From Gongronella butleri (Eukaryota > Mucoromycota > Mucoromycetes > Mucorales > Cunninghamellaceae): 64,000 nucleotides of DNA. The stretch is taken from contig JAIWZP010000076.1 in assembly GCA_025201375.1 (NCBI GenBank), positions 51,886 through 115,885 on the forward strand, given 5' to 3'. This document shows positions 12,726 to 23,574 of the stretch, in pieces. The position numbers and the translations under genes are program-made. A model generated the notes under the pieces. The model did not search any database. It had not been told where the DNA came from and saw nothing but the letters and a program-made list of their open reading frames with translations. Position 1 is the first letter of the stretch, and each line of letters begins with the position of its first letter.

Positions 12726-14009
12726 AAAGACAATTAAAACACTTTAATTGATTTTCTCGACCGCCGCCCCCAATCGACGACGGTTTTCAATGCTTGACAT
12801 CGCGTAACAAGAAGCCCAAAACGTGCAGGTCAAATTTCAATCACAGCATCTCAAGCACTGTTGTGCAATGGATGGATCAAAATCCCAAAACGCATCCATT
12901 GGATATTGCTCAAGCCACCATGTTTAAGTCCGTGTCAAACCTGGATCAGCTGTTCCTCATGATCGTCCAAGACACGCTGTTAAAAGTTTAAAATCTAATA
13001 TACTACTGTTGGAGAAGAGTTGAACGAAATGAGCCATTTTAGCGGATATTTGCGCGTCGAGCCCCTTTTTCTCTTGGCTCTTCGCTCTTTTTTTTTCGAG
13101 ACGACGAGCTTTCCACACATTTATGGTGTTGGCCAAGGCGTTGGTGAACGTAAAAAGTTATAGTTAGGCTTTGCAAAAGGCTGTCGGCGTCAAGTCTTTT
13201 TTTCCATGAAGCGGCGATGGATCTTGGAAAGAAGGTTAAGTTTGTAATGTGGTGCGTAAGAGTGGCGGTGTGCGGCGCATTCTTACACAAAGGGGAGGAC
13301 AGACCCCATCAATGGAGCAAAAAAGATGATAAAAGCATAAAAGATGTCCATTGGTGGCCATTGCATGAATCGACGAGACAAGAGGGGAACCGCGACGCGC
13401 GACGCGACTTTGTTTTATACCCCGAGTGCCATGGATGGGGTGAAAATACCTCCTGAAACTCCGACCATGCGACACCAACAGCACGCTATTTGCTTTTTTT
13501 TTTTTTGTTTTTCCCTCAATGACGATGCAATGAGCTCTGGAATACAGTCGTTGAAAAATATTCTGCGTATAAAAATTAAATTCACCAAGACTCGATCACT
13601 TTTTACCCCTTGTGGCCACCGGCCGACCCTTTTTGGGCAAGCGAGCATGCTTGTGGATTGCCTGATTTTCAAAGTGTGTTGGGTGTGTGCCGCGGTTGGT
13701 CCTTTTGCTACATTTTTTTTTTCTTGTGGCACGTTGCAATGTTCATGCCGGTCATCTTTTTTTCAACATTAGGGTCGCTTCTTTTCCCTCAATTGCAGCC
13801 GTGTGAACCAGCATTCGCTCGACCAAATGGGTGGTAAAATGCACGCCGCCGCCCTGCAAAAACAGGTACATATACCATTATGTGATGTTGGGCCCTGACT
13901 TCCCTTGCCAATGAGCACAAATGCCCAGGTGACCTCGCTCCAGTCAGGGGGGATCAGCAAATGTTAACTTTTTTTTTTACGATTTCCACCCCATTGAAGC
14001 GCGTGTCTC

Positions 14010-14017
14010 TATAAATA
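14010..14017 (+). promoter_or_regulatory. TATA box of the GH5 gene
   Basis: TATAAATA stands about 100 bases before the chosen GH5 start codon, with a pyrimidine- and A-rich leader between. Position and sequence fit a fungal TATA element. Confidence 0.5.
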
Positions 14018-14116
14018 AGGGTGGGCAGAGAGGGGGAGATGGCGCTCCGCGTCTCACTCTTTTTTTTTTTTTCTCGCTCTCCTTTTTCAAAAAAAAAAAA
14101 GAAATCCATTGATCCG

Positions 14117-15790
14117 ATGCTTCTGTCAACTGTGATTGCGTCCACACTTGTGCTTTTTGGCATGCAAGTCTCTGCCGACCAAGATCCTGCGGCCTGGTAC
14201 AAGGCGCACCCGGGCATGGCACGCATTGCCAAGGTGGATCAATCAACACACCAGATTGTCGACACGTTTGGCCGCACGCGTTTCTTCCACGGGACCAATG
14301 TCGTGATGAAAGAAGCGCCCTGGTATCGTCAGGCGGAATTCAATCCTGGCCAGTCATTTGGCTTGCAAGACGTGCAAACCATGCGTCAATTGGGCATGAA
14401 TGCTGTGCGTCTGGGCCATCATTGGGCGGGTGCCGAGCCCGTGCGTGGCAAATACAACCAGACTTTCCTTGACATCATGAAAGCACAGACCAAATTGGCC
14501 GAGGATCATGGCCTGTATGTCCTTGTCGACGTGCATCAAGACGTGCTTGCTGGTCAATTCTGCGGCCACGGTGTGCCAGACGTAAAAAAAAAAAAAAAAA
14601 AAAAAGAGGCATTTTCCCTGATGATTTGCTCATGTTTTCATATTTTTCATTTTTTTTCTAGTGGTTCGTCAAGAAAGACTGGGTGCCTTCGTGGAAGATG
14701 TATCCCGTGCCATTGAAGCTGACGCCGTTTGCGGTGGACGCCAATGGGATGCCAACGCCGCAGTCTGTATGCAGCTCGGTGGAATGGGACCTGACGTACG
14801 CGAGTGTTTCTGTCGGCAATGCTTTTGGCCGCCTTTACAACAATTACGACGGTCTAGGCGACGCGTTTGCTGCGTATTGGAAGCAATTGGCCACGCAATA
14901 CGCCAGCACGACCAATGTCATTGGCTACAATCTGATGAACGAGCCCTGGGTCGGCGACACCTATGCTGATCCGACGCTGCTCGTCCCTGGCGTCGCTGAC
15001 CACAAGGTCATGGAGGGCCTGTGGAACCGCGCAGCCACGCAGATCCGCACTGTCGACAATGACACGCTTCTTTGGTTTGAGGGGTCGACTTATGACATTT
15101 TGTCGGGCTATAACAATGTTCCTCTGGGCGATGGCTCAAAAGCTGTTCAATCCTACCATTGTAAGCACTAGAAAAAAAAAAAAAAAAAAAAGACAAAAAA
15201 ATAGGAAAAAGAGAGCGAACAATCGATTTTTAACCTCTTTTCCTCTTTTTTTTTGCATAGACTACGCGCCGCCTCAATTGGGTTCGCTGGCGGACACGAT
15301 TTCGAATCGGCACAAGGACGACCAGCGTCTCAAGACGGCGAGTGTGCTTACTGAATTCACGTTTTGGATGGGCGACGACAAGCAGATGAGTGGTATTGCG
15401 ACGGCTGTGCAGCAAGCGGATGAGGGCATGGTTTCTTGGATGGGCTGGGCGTACGACAATCTGTACAATGGCACGACCGGCAAGCCCCACCCGGAATTGG
15501 CCGTGCACTACCAGCGCGCTTACCCGACAGCTGTGGCAGGCACGCCCACTAGTTATAGCTTTGATGAATCGTCCGCCACATTTAAGCTAGCGTTCACAAT
15601 TAACACGGCCATTGACGCGCCCACCGAGATCATGCTGCCACCGCCAGTCTATGCCAATGGCTACAATGTTGCCGTTACGCCTGCAGGCAGCCTTACCCCA
15701 TACAATGTCGACGAACGCACCGTCGCCCTGTTCCCTGCTAATGCCACAAAGACGGGTGATGCCATCACTGTCACCATCACCCCGAAATAA
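14117..15790 (+). CDS. Secreted GH5 glycoside hydrolase, endoglycoceramidase-like, 3 exons
   Basis: Exons are 14117-14581, 14662-15160 and 15261-15790, giving about 497 aa. The start gives a clean signal peptide, MLLSTVIASTLVLFGMQVSA, ending before DQDP; an upstream in-frame ATG would add Lys- and Phe-rich junk. Motifs of endoglycoceramidase-related GH5 enzymes follow in order: FGRTRFFHGTNVV, MNAVRLGHHW, VDVHQD, GVPDWFV, the acid/base Glu in NLMNEPW and the likely nucleophile Glu in SVLTEFTFW. A beta-rich C-terminal domain of about 90 residues matches the family plan. Relatives cut the bond between oligosaccharide or glucose and ceramide, or act on other glycolipids such as sterol glucosides. 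The substrate here cannot be chosen from sequence. It probably acts outside the cell or in the secretory route. Confidence 0.88.
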
Positions 15791-16041
15791 TTCAACAATA
15801 ATAACATATCGAATAATAAAAGACGTGTAAATGGACAGAAAAAGATTAAAAATGTCAGAAAAAAAGGGGAGCGCGTCGCAATTGCCACCCCTCAACTTGC
15901 CGAGATCTCGGCGGGGTCCGCTTTGTGTCACCTTCACACTGCGGAACTCACGGACTTCAAATTTTAAGACGAGATGCAGAGGGTGAGAAACCGATTTGAC
16001 TCTTTTTATCTTTCTTCCACCCATTTTCTTTTCTTGCTTTT

Positions 16042-17335
16042 ATGAACAAGGTCGTGTCAGCCTTCAAACGCACCATGTCCACCGCTGCAAAGACCACTCT
16101 CCGCCCGGCCGCGCCTTTCAAACTCGCCCTTGTCCAGCTTGCTGTTGGTGCCGACAAGGCGACAAACCTGGACCGCGCGCGCGCCAAGATCCTTGAGGCC
16201 GGCACAAAGGGCGCCAACGTCGTTGTGTTGCCTGTAAAACAAGCGAATTGACACGTCATAGTATAATTGATGGCTCATGTAATCCATGTTTTTTTGTTTT
16301 GTTTTTAGGAATGCTTCAATTCGCCCTATGGCACCGACTACTTTCCCGAGTACGCCGAGCCATTGCAAGGTGGCCCAACGACCACGATGCTTTCTGAGGC
16401 TGCGAAGGTATGGTTGATGCTATGCAAAATGCATTGACACGAGCGATGTGACTTTATTTTTCTTTTTTTATACTTTAGAATGCAGGTGTGTACCTGATTG
16501 GCGGCTCGTTCCCCGAAAAAAAGGGTGACAAGATCCTCAACACGCTGACCGCATTTGATCCGCAGGGCAAGCTGATTGGCGTCCATCACAAGGTGCATTT
16601 GTTTGACATTGATATCCCAAACAAGATCACTTTCAAGGTAAAAACAACGAAAAAATGGCGATTTTGACCTCATTTTCGTGCTCAATGGTTGCAGGAGAGC
16701 GATATTTTGACGGCCGGCGACAGCCTGACGCACATTGATACATGTAAGATTGCTAAAAATGTACAAAAGCGCCATTTGCCGTGCTAATTCCATTGATTTA
16801 GCCTACGGTCGCATCGGCTTGGGCATCTGCTATGACATCCGCTTTCCTGAGATGGCGCTGGTTGCCGCGCGCAAGGGCTGTGTGGCGATGATTTACCCTG
16901 GCGCGTTCAACATGACGACCGGTCCATTGCACTGGGAATTGCTGCAGCGCGCGCGCGCCGTGGACAATCAAATGTATGTTGCTGCGTGCTCGCCGGCGCG
17001 TGATCTCGAGGCCAACTATCACGCATGGGGCCATTCCACGGTCGTCGACCCAAAGTAAGCGAGAAAATCAAGAAAATCGCGAAAAACGCGATAAAGAGCG
17101 CGGAGCCACTGACGCGCGTCCTTTTTTTTTCTTTCTCAGGGGCGTTGTCCTGGCGACATGCGAGGAGCACGAGACCATTGTGTACGCGTCCATTGATCCT
17201 GCTGAGGTGCAATCCACGCGCGAGACCATTCCTCTATACAATCAGCGACGCTTTGACATTTATGGCGACGTGGCCGACACGGTGCAATTGGACGATCAAG
17301 GCAATGGCACGCGCAAGCCCGATACCAAGAATTAA
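16042..17335 (+). CDS. NIT2: Omega-amidase / nitrilase-family protein (NIT2-like), 6 exons
   Basis: Exons are 16042-16233, 16309-16407, 16479-16637, 16695-16743, 16802-17054 and 17140-17335, giving about 315 aa. The Glu-Lys-Cys triad of the nitrilase superfamily is complete: Glu65 in [10 protein letters not shown], Lys135 in [12 protein letters not shown] and Cys176 in [12 protein letters not shown]. The spacing equals that of mammalian NIT2 shifted by about 22 residues. The family hydrolyses alpha-ketoglutaramate and alpha-ketosuccinamate to the keto acid and ammonia, clearing by-products of glutamine and asparagine transamination. The extra N-terminus is rich in Arg, Lys, Ser and Thr, and could target mitochondria; a second ATG at 16075 would give a shorter cytosolic form. 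Dual targeting is inference. The 3' end lies 57 bases from the convergent AP180 gene. Confidence 0.93.
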
Positions 17336-17392
17336 AAAAAAATCACGCCTTGGGATTTGGCCCTCGAATTTTTTTATTTTTGTGATAGAGTT
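17336..17392. other. 57-bp convergent intergenic gap
   Basis: The stop codons of NIT2 (plus) and AP180 (minus) are only 57 bases apart. Both 3' untranslated regions must therefore run into the neighbouring gene, giving overlapping antisense transcripts. Confidence 0.8.
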
Positions 17393-19458
17393 CTATACAG
17401 CGAAGGGATTGGTGCTGTGACGTTGGACGTTGGCGACGGTGGTGGTGGTGGTGGCGGGGGCATTGGCGGCCGTGGCAAAGGGGTTGCGTGTGTTGATAGG
17501 GATTTTATAGTGCAAGTTTTGTGTGGGTGTGTTGGCGAATGGCTGCGTGCTGTATCGGAATGGGTTGGTAGCGGCTGTGCCTGTGGATTGGGGCATGATC
17601 AGCGTGGATGCACGCGTGGACACAGAGTCGGCCGGCGACGCGAAGCGGTTTGGCATGAGCAGATTGTTTGAAACGGACGCGGACCGCTTGAGTGTGTTGT
17701 TGACCGGGAAGATCGGGTGGTGGTGGTGCATGGGCGGTGGCTGCAGCGTGCCGGTGACCATCGGGTATTGCATGCCGGTCGAATACGGCTGTTGATAGAG
17801 AGTCAGCGATTGTTGTTGCTGTTGTTGCTGCTGTAATTGCAAAAATGGGTTGCCTGTTGATTGTGGCACCACCAGCGTCGGCACCGCACTGGGCGGCACA
17901 GGCGTGCTGGCCGGTGGCGCTATAGACACATCGGTAGACATCGACGTCTCTGGCGCTGCGCCTGCAATTGACCCTATTCACAAAAAAGAAAAAGGAGATG
18001 AGCAAGGAGGTCTTGTTGCTTCCCCCCTATCCCTCTTTTTTTTTTTTACCTCGTTTTTGCTCGACAATGAGAGATCGGCGGCGCTCCTCGTAATTATCTT
18101 CGTTCAAATAATCCTCCAGTGTAGAAACAAGAGAGACGGGGGCCTGAAAAAAAGCAATTGAGCGGCTGCACGGACGCGTCACATTTTCAATATGTTTCCT
18201 TTACGTGATTGAGCTTGGGGATTGAGATTTCCAGTTCTTTTTCCAGTTTGCGTGCAGACCCCAGGTACGACGAGACGTGATCCATCTGGTCGGCAAAAAG
18301 CTTGTATATTTCAAGCGCATTTGTGGCGTCGATCTTGGACATGGTAAAGTAGCGCTCTACATTGACCGAAAAAAAACAAGGTTAGTCCCCTTTTTTTTAA
18401 TTTAAATCGAGGCAGCCCAATTGAACGGGCGACAGCGGGATTGGCTTACCTAAAATGTTGACAACAGCTTCATTCACGACTTGACAGAGATCCAACAGAT
18501 CCTCAACAACGAGGCGGTATGCCGTCAGACTGATGGCATTGTCGCCAATGTCCATTTGGAACTGTTTTGAAAATAGGAGAAAATGAGGATTTGATGCCTG
18601 GTTTTTTTTTTATTTTCTTTTGCTTTTTCATCAGTCCACCGCTTACCTTGCATGATAGACACGATGCAATCTGTTGTTGTACAACCCTTGTCTCACGCAG
18701 CAAACCTTGGGCGACGGGCAAATGACGAAGATGGCCCGTCTCATGCTTGGCAGACGATTTAATATAATCAATGCCACATTCTCGGTACAAATCCATTTTT
18801 TCAAAGAGGTATTGATGATACAGGTGCAGGTTCTGAATGCTCGCATAGGCTGCGCAAGGGTTAAAAGAAACAGGATGAGCCTCTTGTCACGCGGCTTCAC
18901 AAAAAATACGGCCACATGGCCCTTGGCACTTTTTTTTGCATTTTCTTGCGTGCCATCTATTTAGCCGGTCTCAATGCCTCTTTCTCTTGCACTATACCTG
19001 AAGCCTTCTCCTTTAATCGATGAATGCTGAGGGCGTCCGGATGCTTTTCGAGCCGCGCAATGGTCTGGTCGCCATTGCCTTGTCGGATAAGCGTGTGCAC
19101 GATGATCAGCACCTTGAAGATGATCTATTCATAGACCTCCATGTCAGCTGCCGGCTTTCGTATTGCCCTGGCACAACCCCCGGGGGTCCTTGTGCCGCCA
19201 ATTCCCCCCCTCACTCGAGCTTCGCTTACTATCCATGAATTCTCCCGGCCCCGTCGAGCAAGCGATACAAGCATTTCGTCAATGAGCGCAGGCTTGTGGA
19301 AGGTCAAGTTGACAAGCGCTAAGTGTAAAAAAAAAAAAAAAAAAAAAAAAAGTGTCAATACAAAGCGGCTCCAAAACGCCATTTTTCGTACTTCGAACAT
19401 GTTTCAGCTTGGGCGGGCGGTATTCCAAGCGAGTGGCCTTGCGCACAGCAATCTCCAT
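17393..19458 (-). CDS. AP180/YAP180-type ANTH-domain endocytic adaptor, 8 exons
   Basis: Exons in coding order are 19458-19392, 19318-19230, 19124-18998, 18849-18647, 18561-18450, 18356-18205, 18143-18050 and 17973-17393, giving about 474 aa. The ANTH domain fills about residues 1-265: VRKATRLEYRPPKLKH holds the Lys-rich PtdIns(4,5)P2 site, and ENSWIIIFKVLIIVHTLIR is the classic helix. The C-terminal tail is Gln-, Pro- and Ser-rich with a run of eight Gln and four NPF motifs, one at the very end (STNPFAV), which bind EH-domain proteins such as Ede1/Pan1. The family links cargo, clathrin and membrane at endocytic sites. I see no clear clathrin box. Exon 1 is 67 bases; its donor was chosen because only GTACG keeps the frame into TLVNLTFHKP. 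Confidence 0.9.
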
Positions 19459-19937
19459 TGGTGATAAGAAACGAGAGGGTGGGGGTGCGCAACAAAAAGA
19501 AAGAAAGAAAGAAAAAGAGAGGAAAAAAAGAGAAAAGACACACGCCAAGTGCTAAAAAAGGCGATGAATTTTGAAGCTCCTTCAATTTTCGCGCCTGCCA
19601 GGCTGCAGGTTTTGCCGACTGTGCACTTGAATCAGCCCACTACATGCGCTGAGCGCGGTAAAATTCGGCAAAATCCGTAATGAAACGCGTTTGAAATGCA
19701 CTAGATGATCCTTTTTTTATTTACAAAAAAATCCATAGGCCAATGACTGCTCTTTGGGGTGAATTGCGCTCATCCACACCACATCTGCATCATTTTTGAG
19801 ATGAAGTTGTCGAGCGGGGTTTAAAATCAAAAGGGTCGAGCGCCGCCGGACCAAAAAAATGCCCTCGCTTGTTGACTTTTGTTTTCTTTTTTCTTTCTTT
19901 ACCTCCCCACTCTTTTTTTTTTTTTCTGCATTAAACA
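19459..19937. promoter_or_regulatory. Divergent promoter between AP180 and NDUFS3
   Basis: The 479-bp gap separates two divergent genes. It contains a CT-rich leader (on both outward strands) and AT-rich DNA near 19705-19740. There is no strong TATA box or other recognisable site. Confidence 0.4.
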
Positions 19938-20919
19938 ATGGCTTCCAGACTCGTGGCCACCAACCTGTTGCGTGCTGTGCGCTCCAACGGCATTGTTGCT
20001 GGTACACCACCAAAAATATCTATGCACGCAACAGTTCACACGCTGATCCTCGCTTTTTTTGTGTTTTTATAGCCAAACCTTTGGTCCAGCGCCACTCGGT
20101 TCGTGCCTTTTCGACATCGCTCGTTCAGCAGCAAGGTACGAATACATATCGGCTCGCTGTTGCAGATAAACATGTGGCACATCACATCAAAATACACGCC
20201 ATTGTTTCTTTTTTTTATTTTCTCGGCGCGAACTAACTCATCCTTACTTTTTTTGCTCCGTTGTAGCCTCGCAATTGACTGCTGTTTCTGCCGACCCTGC
20301 GTTCAAGTCTGGCAATGACAGCCTTCATGAGTATGGCAAGTACATCATGTCTGTTTTGCCAAAGTACGTGCAGCAGGTGTCTGTGTACAAGGACGAATTG
20401 ACGGTGTATGTTGCGCCCAGCGGCTTGGAGCAGGTGATGACATTCTTGCGCGACCACACCAACAGCCAGTTCAAGTCGTTGCAGGATATTTCCGGCGTGG
20501 ATTTCCCCTCGCGCGAGAATCGCTTCGAGGTCGTGTACAACTTGCTGAGCTTCCAGTACAATGCGCGTATCCGCGTCAAGACGTACGCCAGCGAGTTGTC
20601 GCCCGTGCCCTCGGTGGTGCCCATCTTCAACGCCGCCAACTGGCAGGAGCGCGAGGCCTACGATATGTATGGCATCTACTTTGTCGGCCACCCCGATCTG
20701 CGCCGCATCCTCACCGACTATGGCTTCGAGGGCCACCCCCTGCGCAAGGATTTCCCCTTGACCGGCTACGTCGAGGTCCGCTACGACGAGACCAAGAAGC
20801 GCGTGGTCACTGAGCCTGTCGAATTGGCCCAAGCCTTCCGCAACTTTGAGGGCGCCCTGTCTCCCTGGGAACAGACCGGCCCTGGCCGTGATGATGCCCC
20901 CGCAAAGGACAAGCAATAG
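19938..20919 (+). CDS. NDUFS3: NADH:ubiquinone oxidoreductase 30-kDa subunit (complex I, NDUFS3), 3 exons
   Basis: Exons are 19938-20001, 20073-20135 and 20267-20919, giving about 259 aa. Exons 1 and 2 encode a mitochondrial presequence rich in Arg, Ser and Leu. The mature part matches the NuoC/30-kDa fold: [12 protein letters not shown], then FEVVYNLLS, the family signature [20 protein letters not shown], and [20 protein letters not shown] with YVEVRYD. This subunit belongs to the matrix arm of complex I, next to the 49-kDa subunit near the ubiquinone site. The tail ends SPWEQ followed by a short Lys- and Asp-rich extension. A long CT microsatellite begins 13 bases after the stop. Presence of complex I rules out a Saccharomyces-type yeast. 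Confidence 0.97.
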
Positions 20920-20927
20920 ACTCATTT

Positions 20928-20931
<4 letters not shown>

Positions 20932-20976
<45 letters not shown>
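20932..20976 (+). repeat. (CT)n microsatellite in the NDUFS3 3' region
   Basis: About 22 uninterrupted CT dinucleotides lie just after the NDUFS3 stop codon and probably fall in its 3' untranslated region. The run is long enough to vary between strains. Confidence 0.95.
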
Positions 20977-20979
<3 letters not shown>

Positions 20980-21664
20980 GTCCCCCGCCAATCCCCTCTC
21001 CATTGTCCATTTCGTTTCTCAATGCACCACCATGATCCCCCCCTTTCTCCCTCGCCCTCCTCTCATATTAGGATGTAGACTTTTTCCCTCCCCTGTTGTA
21101 TTTATGGATCCCCTATTTTTTTATCAAGTCACCCCCGGGAGTAGATCCACAAAATCAATAATAAAGATGTGAATACAAAAAAAAAATCACTTCCTAGACG
21201 CGCTTTCCGCTACTCTGTAAGAGTAATATCTGCACGTCGACGACACTACAGTACGTATGGCAAGTATCTGTTGCATTGTGGAAAGGAAATGACTGGCATG
21301 TGGCATCTCGCATCCGAACGGAACGCTTGCTTGGAGCATGATGGTTTGTGCGCAAATATGACGATACAATACGTGCTGTATGTACCGTATCATACAGTTC
21401 CTGAATGATAATAAGTTATCCCATCATTAGATGCTTTGCCACCTACAGTATTTGTTAGTAAAACTGCAATAAAAATCGGGGACTGACTAGACCGTTGTCG
21501 AGCAAATATCACAAGAGGCCGCAAGCGGGGCGGCGGCCGCCTGAACTGGATAACCTCAGACGCATGCAGTGCTGGGCCACTTACTGTAGGTACAGTAGAA
21601 TCTTTTAAATGCCTGGAGTATCGTGCTACACTGCATAAGACGCACACATTCACGTTTTACTACG

Positions 21665-22400
21665 GCAAGCACCAAGTGAAGAATGTGGGGAGTAGCTTAG
21701 AGCAAAAATAAAGGAAAAGATAGGGACGTTGCAAGGAACGAGAATGAAGTAAGTCTTTTATTGAAATAAAAATGATCTCGATATTTATACAAAAATTGAA
21801 AGTGCCTAGACGGATAGGCTGGATGCAGAGACGCGTAAAATAAAGCTGCCACGGCATCTGAATAAGGAAACAGGGACGTGAGATTCCTGTACAACAAAGC
21901 CGCGTGGATCTCAAAGAGAGTTATTGCCCTGCCCTGCGGACGTCAGTGGCTAAGATTCATTTACATGCGATGATTCGCATGGTGAGGAAACGCGAAAAGG
22001 AGCATGGTTTGCGATGGGGCCACAAGCATGTGGACCTGGACTTGATCATTGACGCGAATGCGCCATTTTGTTGCAAACCTTTCTTTTTTTTCCTTTTCGC
22101 CATGACATTGGTCATAGATTGACCAGTGCAGGCCATGAGTCCCACGGGGTGTTTACTTAAGCATCTTAAACGATGGGAATGTGCGTACAGAGACCGAGAT
22201 TGCGGAAGATGCGCATTCTTCCAACAAAACGCATGAAAAAGCAGTAAAGCGTGATGACCAGCCGACAGCGGGGTTTTGTGACGAGCAAAGCGGGACCATT
22301 GCCCGATTGGGGAGAAAGATCAATCATGGCGACAAGCAGCATTTTCATTCTTTGATCACTGCTTGCACACACATTGACGCGTAAGCGCGTTTAAAACGCG
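21665..22400 (+). repeat. Dispersed repeat family R, copy 2 (left part)
   Basis: The block around 21690-21910 (GTCTTTTATTGAAAT, ATCTCGATATTTATACAAAA, ACGGATAGGCTGGATG, AATAAGGAAACAGGGACGTG) matches 50588-50830. The block 22180-22270 (GATGACCAGCCGACAGC) matches 51090-51190. The DNA between differs, so one copy has been rearranged. No coding capacity is evident. Confidence 0.75.
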
Positions 22401-22403
22401 CTT
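22383..22403. repeat. 21-bp perfect palindrome
   Basis: AAGCGCGTTT and AAACGCGCTT are exact reverse complements separated by a single A. The palindrome stands at the right end of repeat copy 2 and may mark an element boundary or be chance in CGCG-rich DNA. Confidence 0.7.
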
Positions 22404-22572
22404 GCGCTTTCTTTCATCATTGACAGACCAAGCGTCTGTTAGGCTTTTCTTATTAAATCAAGCTCTGTAAAGCAGGCAAATACAACACCAAGCACCAAAA
22501 AGAGTGATTATTCCAGACTTTGCCGGCCTGATGTCGTCCTACGGTCCTAGTACTGTACTGTACTGTACTGTA

Positions 22573-23574
22573 CAGTGACCGGACAAAAAAAATGTCCGCC
22601 CTGACTATTTCTCTGCAGTGCGAGGTGTCACTTAATCACGTTAATCTGTTCTGTATTGGTCAATAATGGTTCAAATAACGTGAAATTTTGTAGGAACAAT
22701 GATTTAAAAGTATAAAAACGATTCGAAAATTATGAAATGGCTATAAGAAGCTGGTTTGGAAAAAGACTAGAAAAGGGGTAATTGACGCGTCACGCGACGC
22801 GACGCGTACCCACGCGTATACAATAGCCTATGGAGATGAAATGACATTATGAACACCATCTCCAAATTTTTCTAAGACGAGTTCAATGGTGCTTAATTGT
22901 ATTATGTGAATCTATTTCATGGTACATGTGTCATGTCAGAGCTGAGGTCGACAAATGTAAAATCACCGCGGTGACGCGTCTGACGCGTCATAAGCCGCGA
23001 TTTCGTTGATATGCTCATAGTGCTCTAACTTGTTGATATAATCACAACTAATCAATAATATCCTATTCTAGCCCTTCAAATTAACAATTACAATGTTTTC
23101 AAGCCAACAAAGTGATCGAAATTAGATGCCAGAGATGAATATCGCTATTCCAGACGCGTCTGGCACGTGACGCGTCACGTTGGTGATTTTACATTTGTCG
23201 ACCTCAGCTCTGACATGACACATGTACCATGAAATAGATTCACATAATACAATTAAGCATCATTGAACTCGTCTTAGAAAAATTTGGAGATGGTGTTCAT
23301 AATGTCATTTCATCTCCATAGGCTATTGTATACGCGTGGGTACGCGTCGCGTCGCGTGACGCGTCAATTACCCCTTTCTAGTCTTTTTCCAAACCAGCTT
23401 CTTATAGCCATTTCATAATTTTCGAATCGTTTTTATACTTTTAAATCATTGTTCCTACAAAATTTCACGTTATTTGAACCATTATTGACCAATACAGAAC
23501 AGATTAACGTGATTAAGTGACACCTCGCACTGCAGAGAAATAGTCAGGGCGGACATTTTTTTGTCCGGTCACTG
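22573..23574. mobile_element. Fold-back (long terminal inverted repeat) element, Tc1/mariner-like ends
   Basis: The left arm (22573 to about 22990) and right arm (about 23150 to 23574) are nearly perfect inverted copies of more than 400 bp. They differ at only a few places in what I compared, for example a 4-versus-3 A run and one transition near 22892/23262. Termini read CAGTGACCGGAC...GTCCGGTCACTG and are flanked by TA on both sides, within a TACTGTA context. Terminal CAGTG and a TA target site fit Tc1/mariner non-autonomous elements. The ~160-bp centre has no coding capacity. The arms contain GACGCGTC-type palindromes. High arm identity suggests recent insertion or gene conversion. Confidence 0.85.

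Larger units (their letters stand above)
10699..14116. other. Gene-free region with a decayed repeat copy
   Basis: About 3.4 kb separates POM33 from the GH5 gene. The middle (about 11930-12725) is a minus-oriented copy of the dispersed repeat described separately. The remainder has only short frames without domain content. The last 200 bases hold the GH5 promoter. Confidence 0.6.

Noticed and set aside
22573..23574. Fold-back element as a hAT transposon remnant with an 8-bp target duplication
   Set aside because: A longer TACTGTA match flanks both ends, but this word is repeated locally, and CAGTG termini with TA fit Tc1/mariner better.
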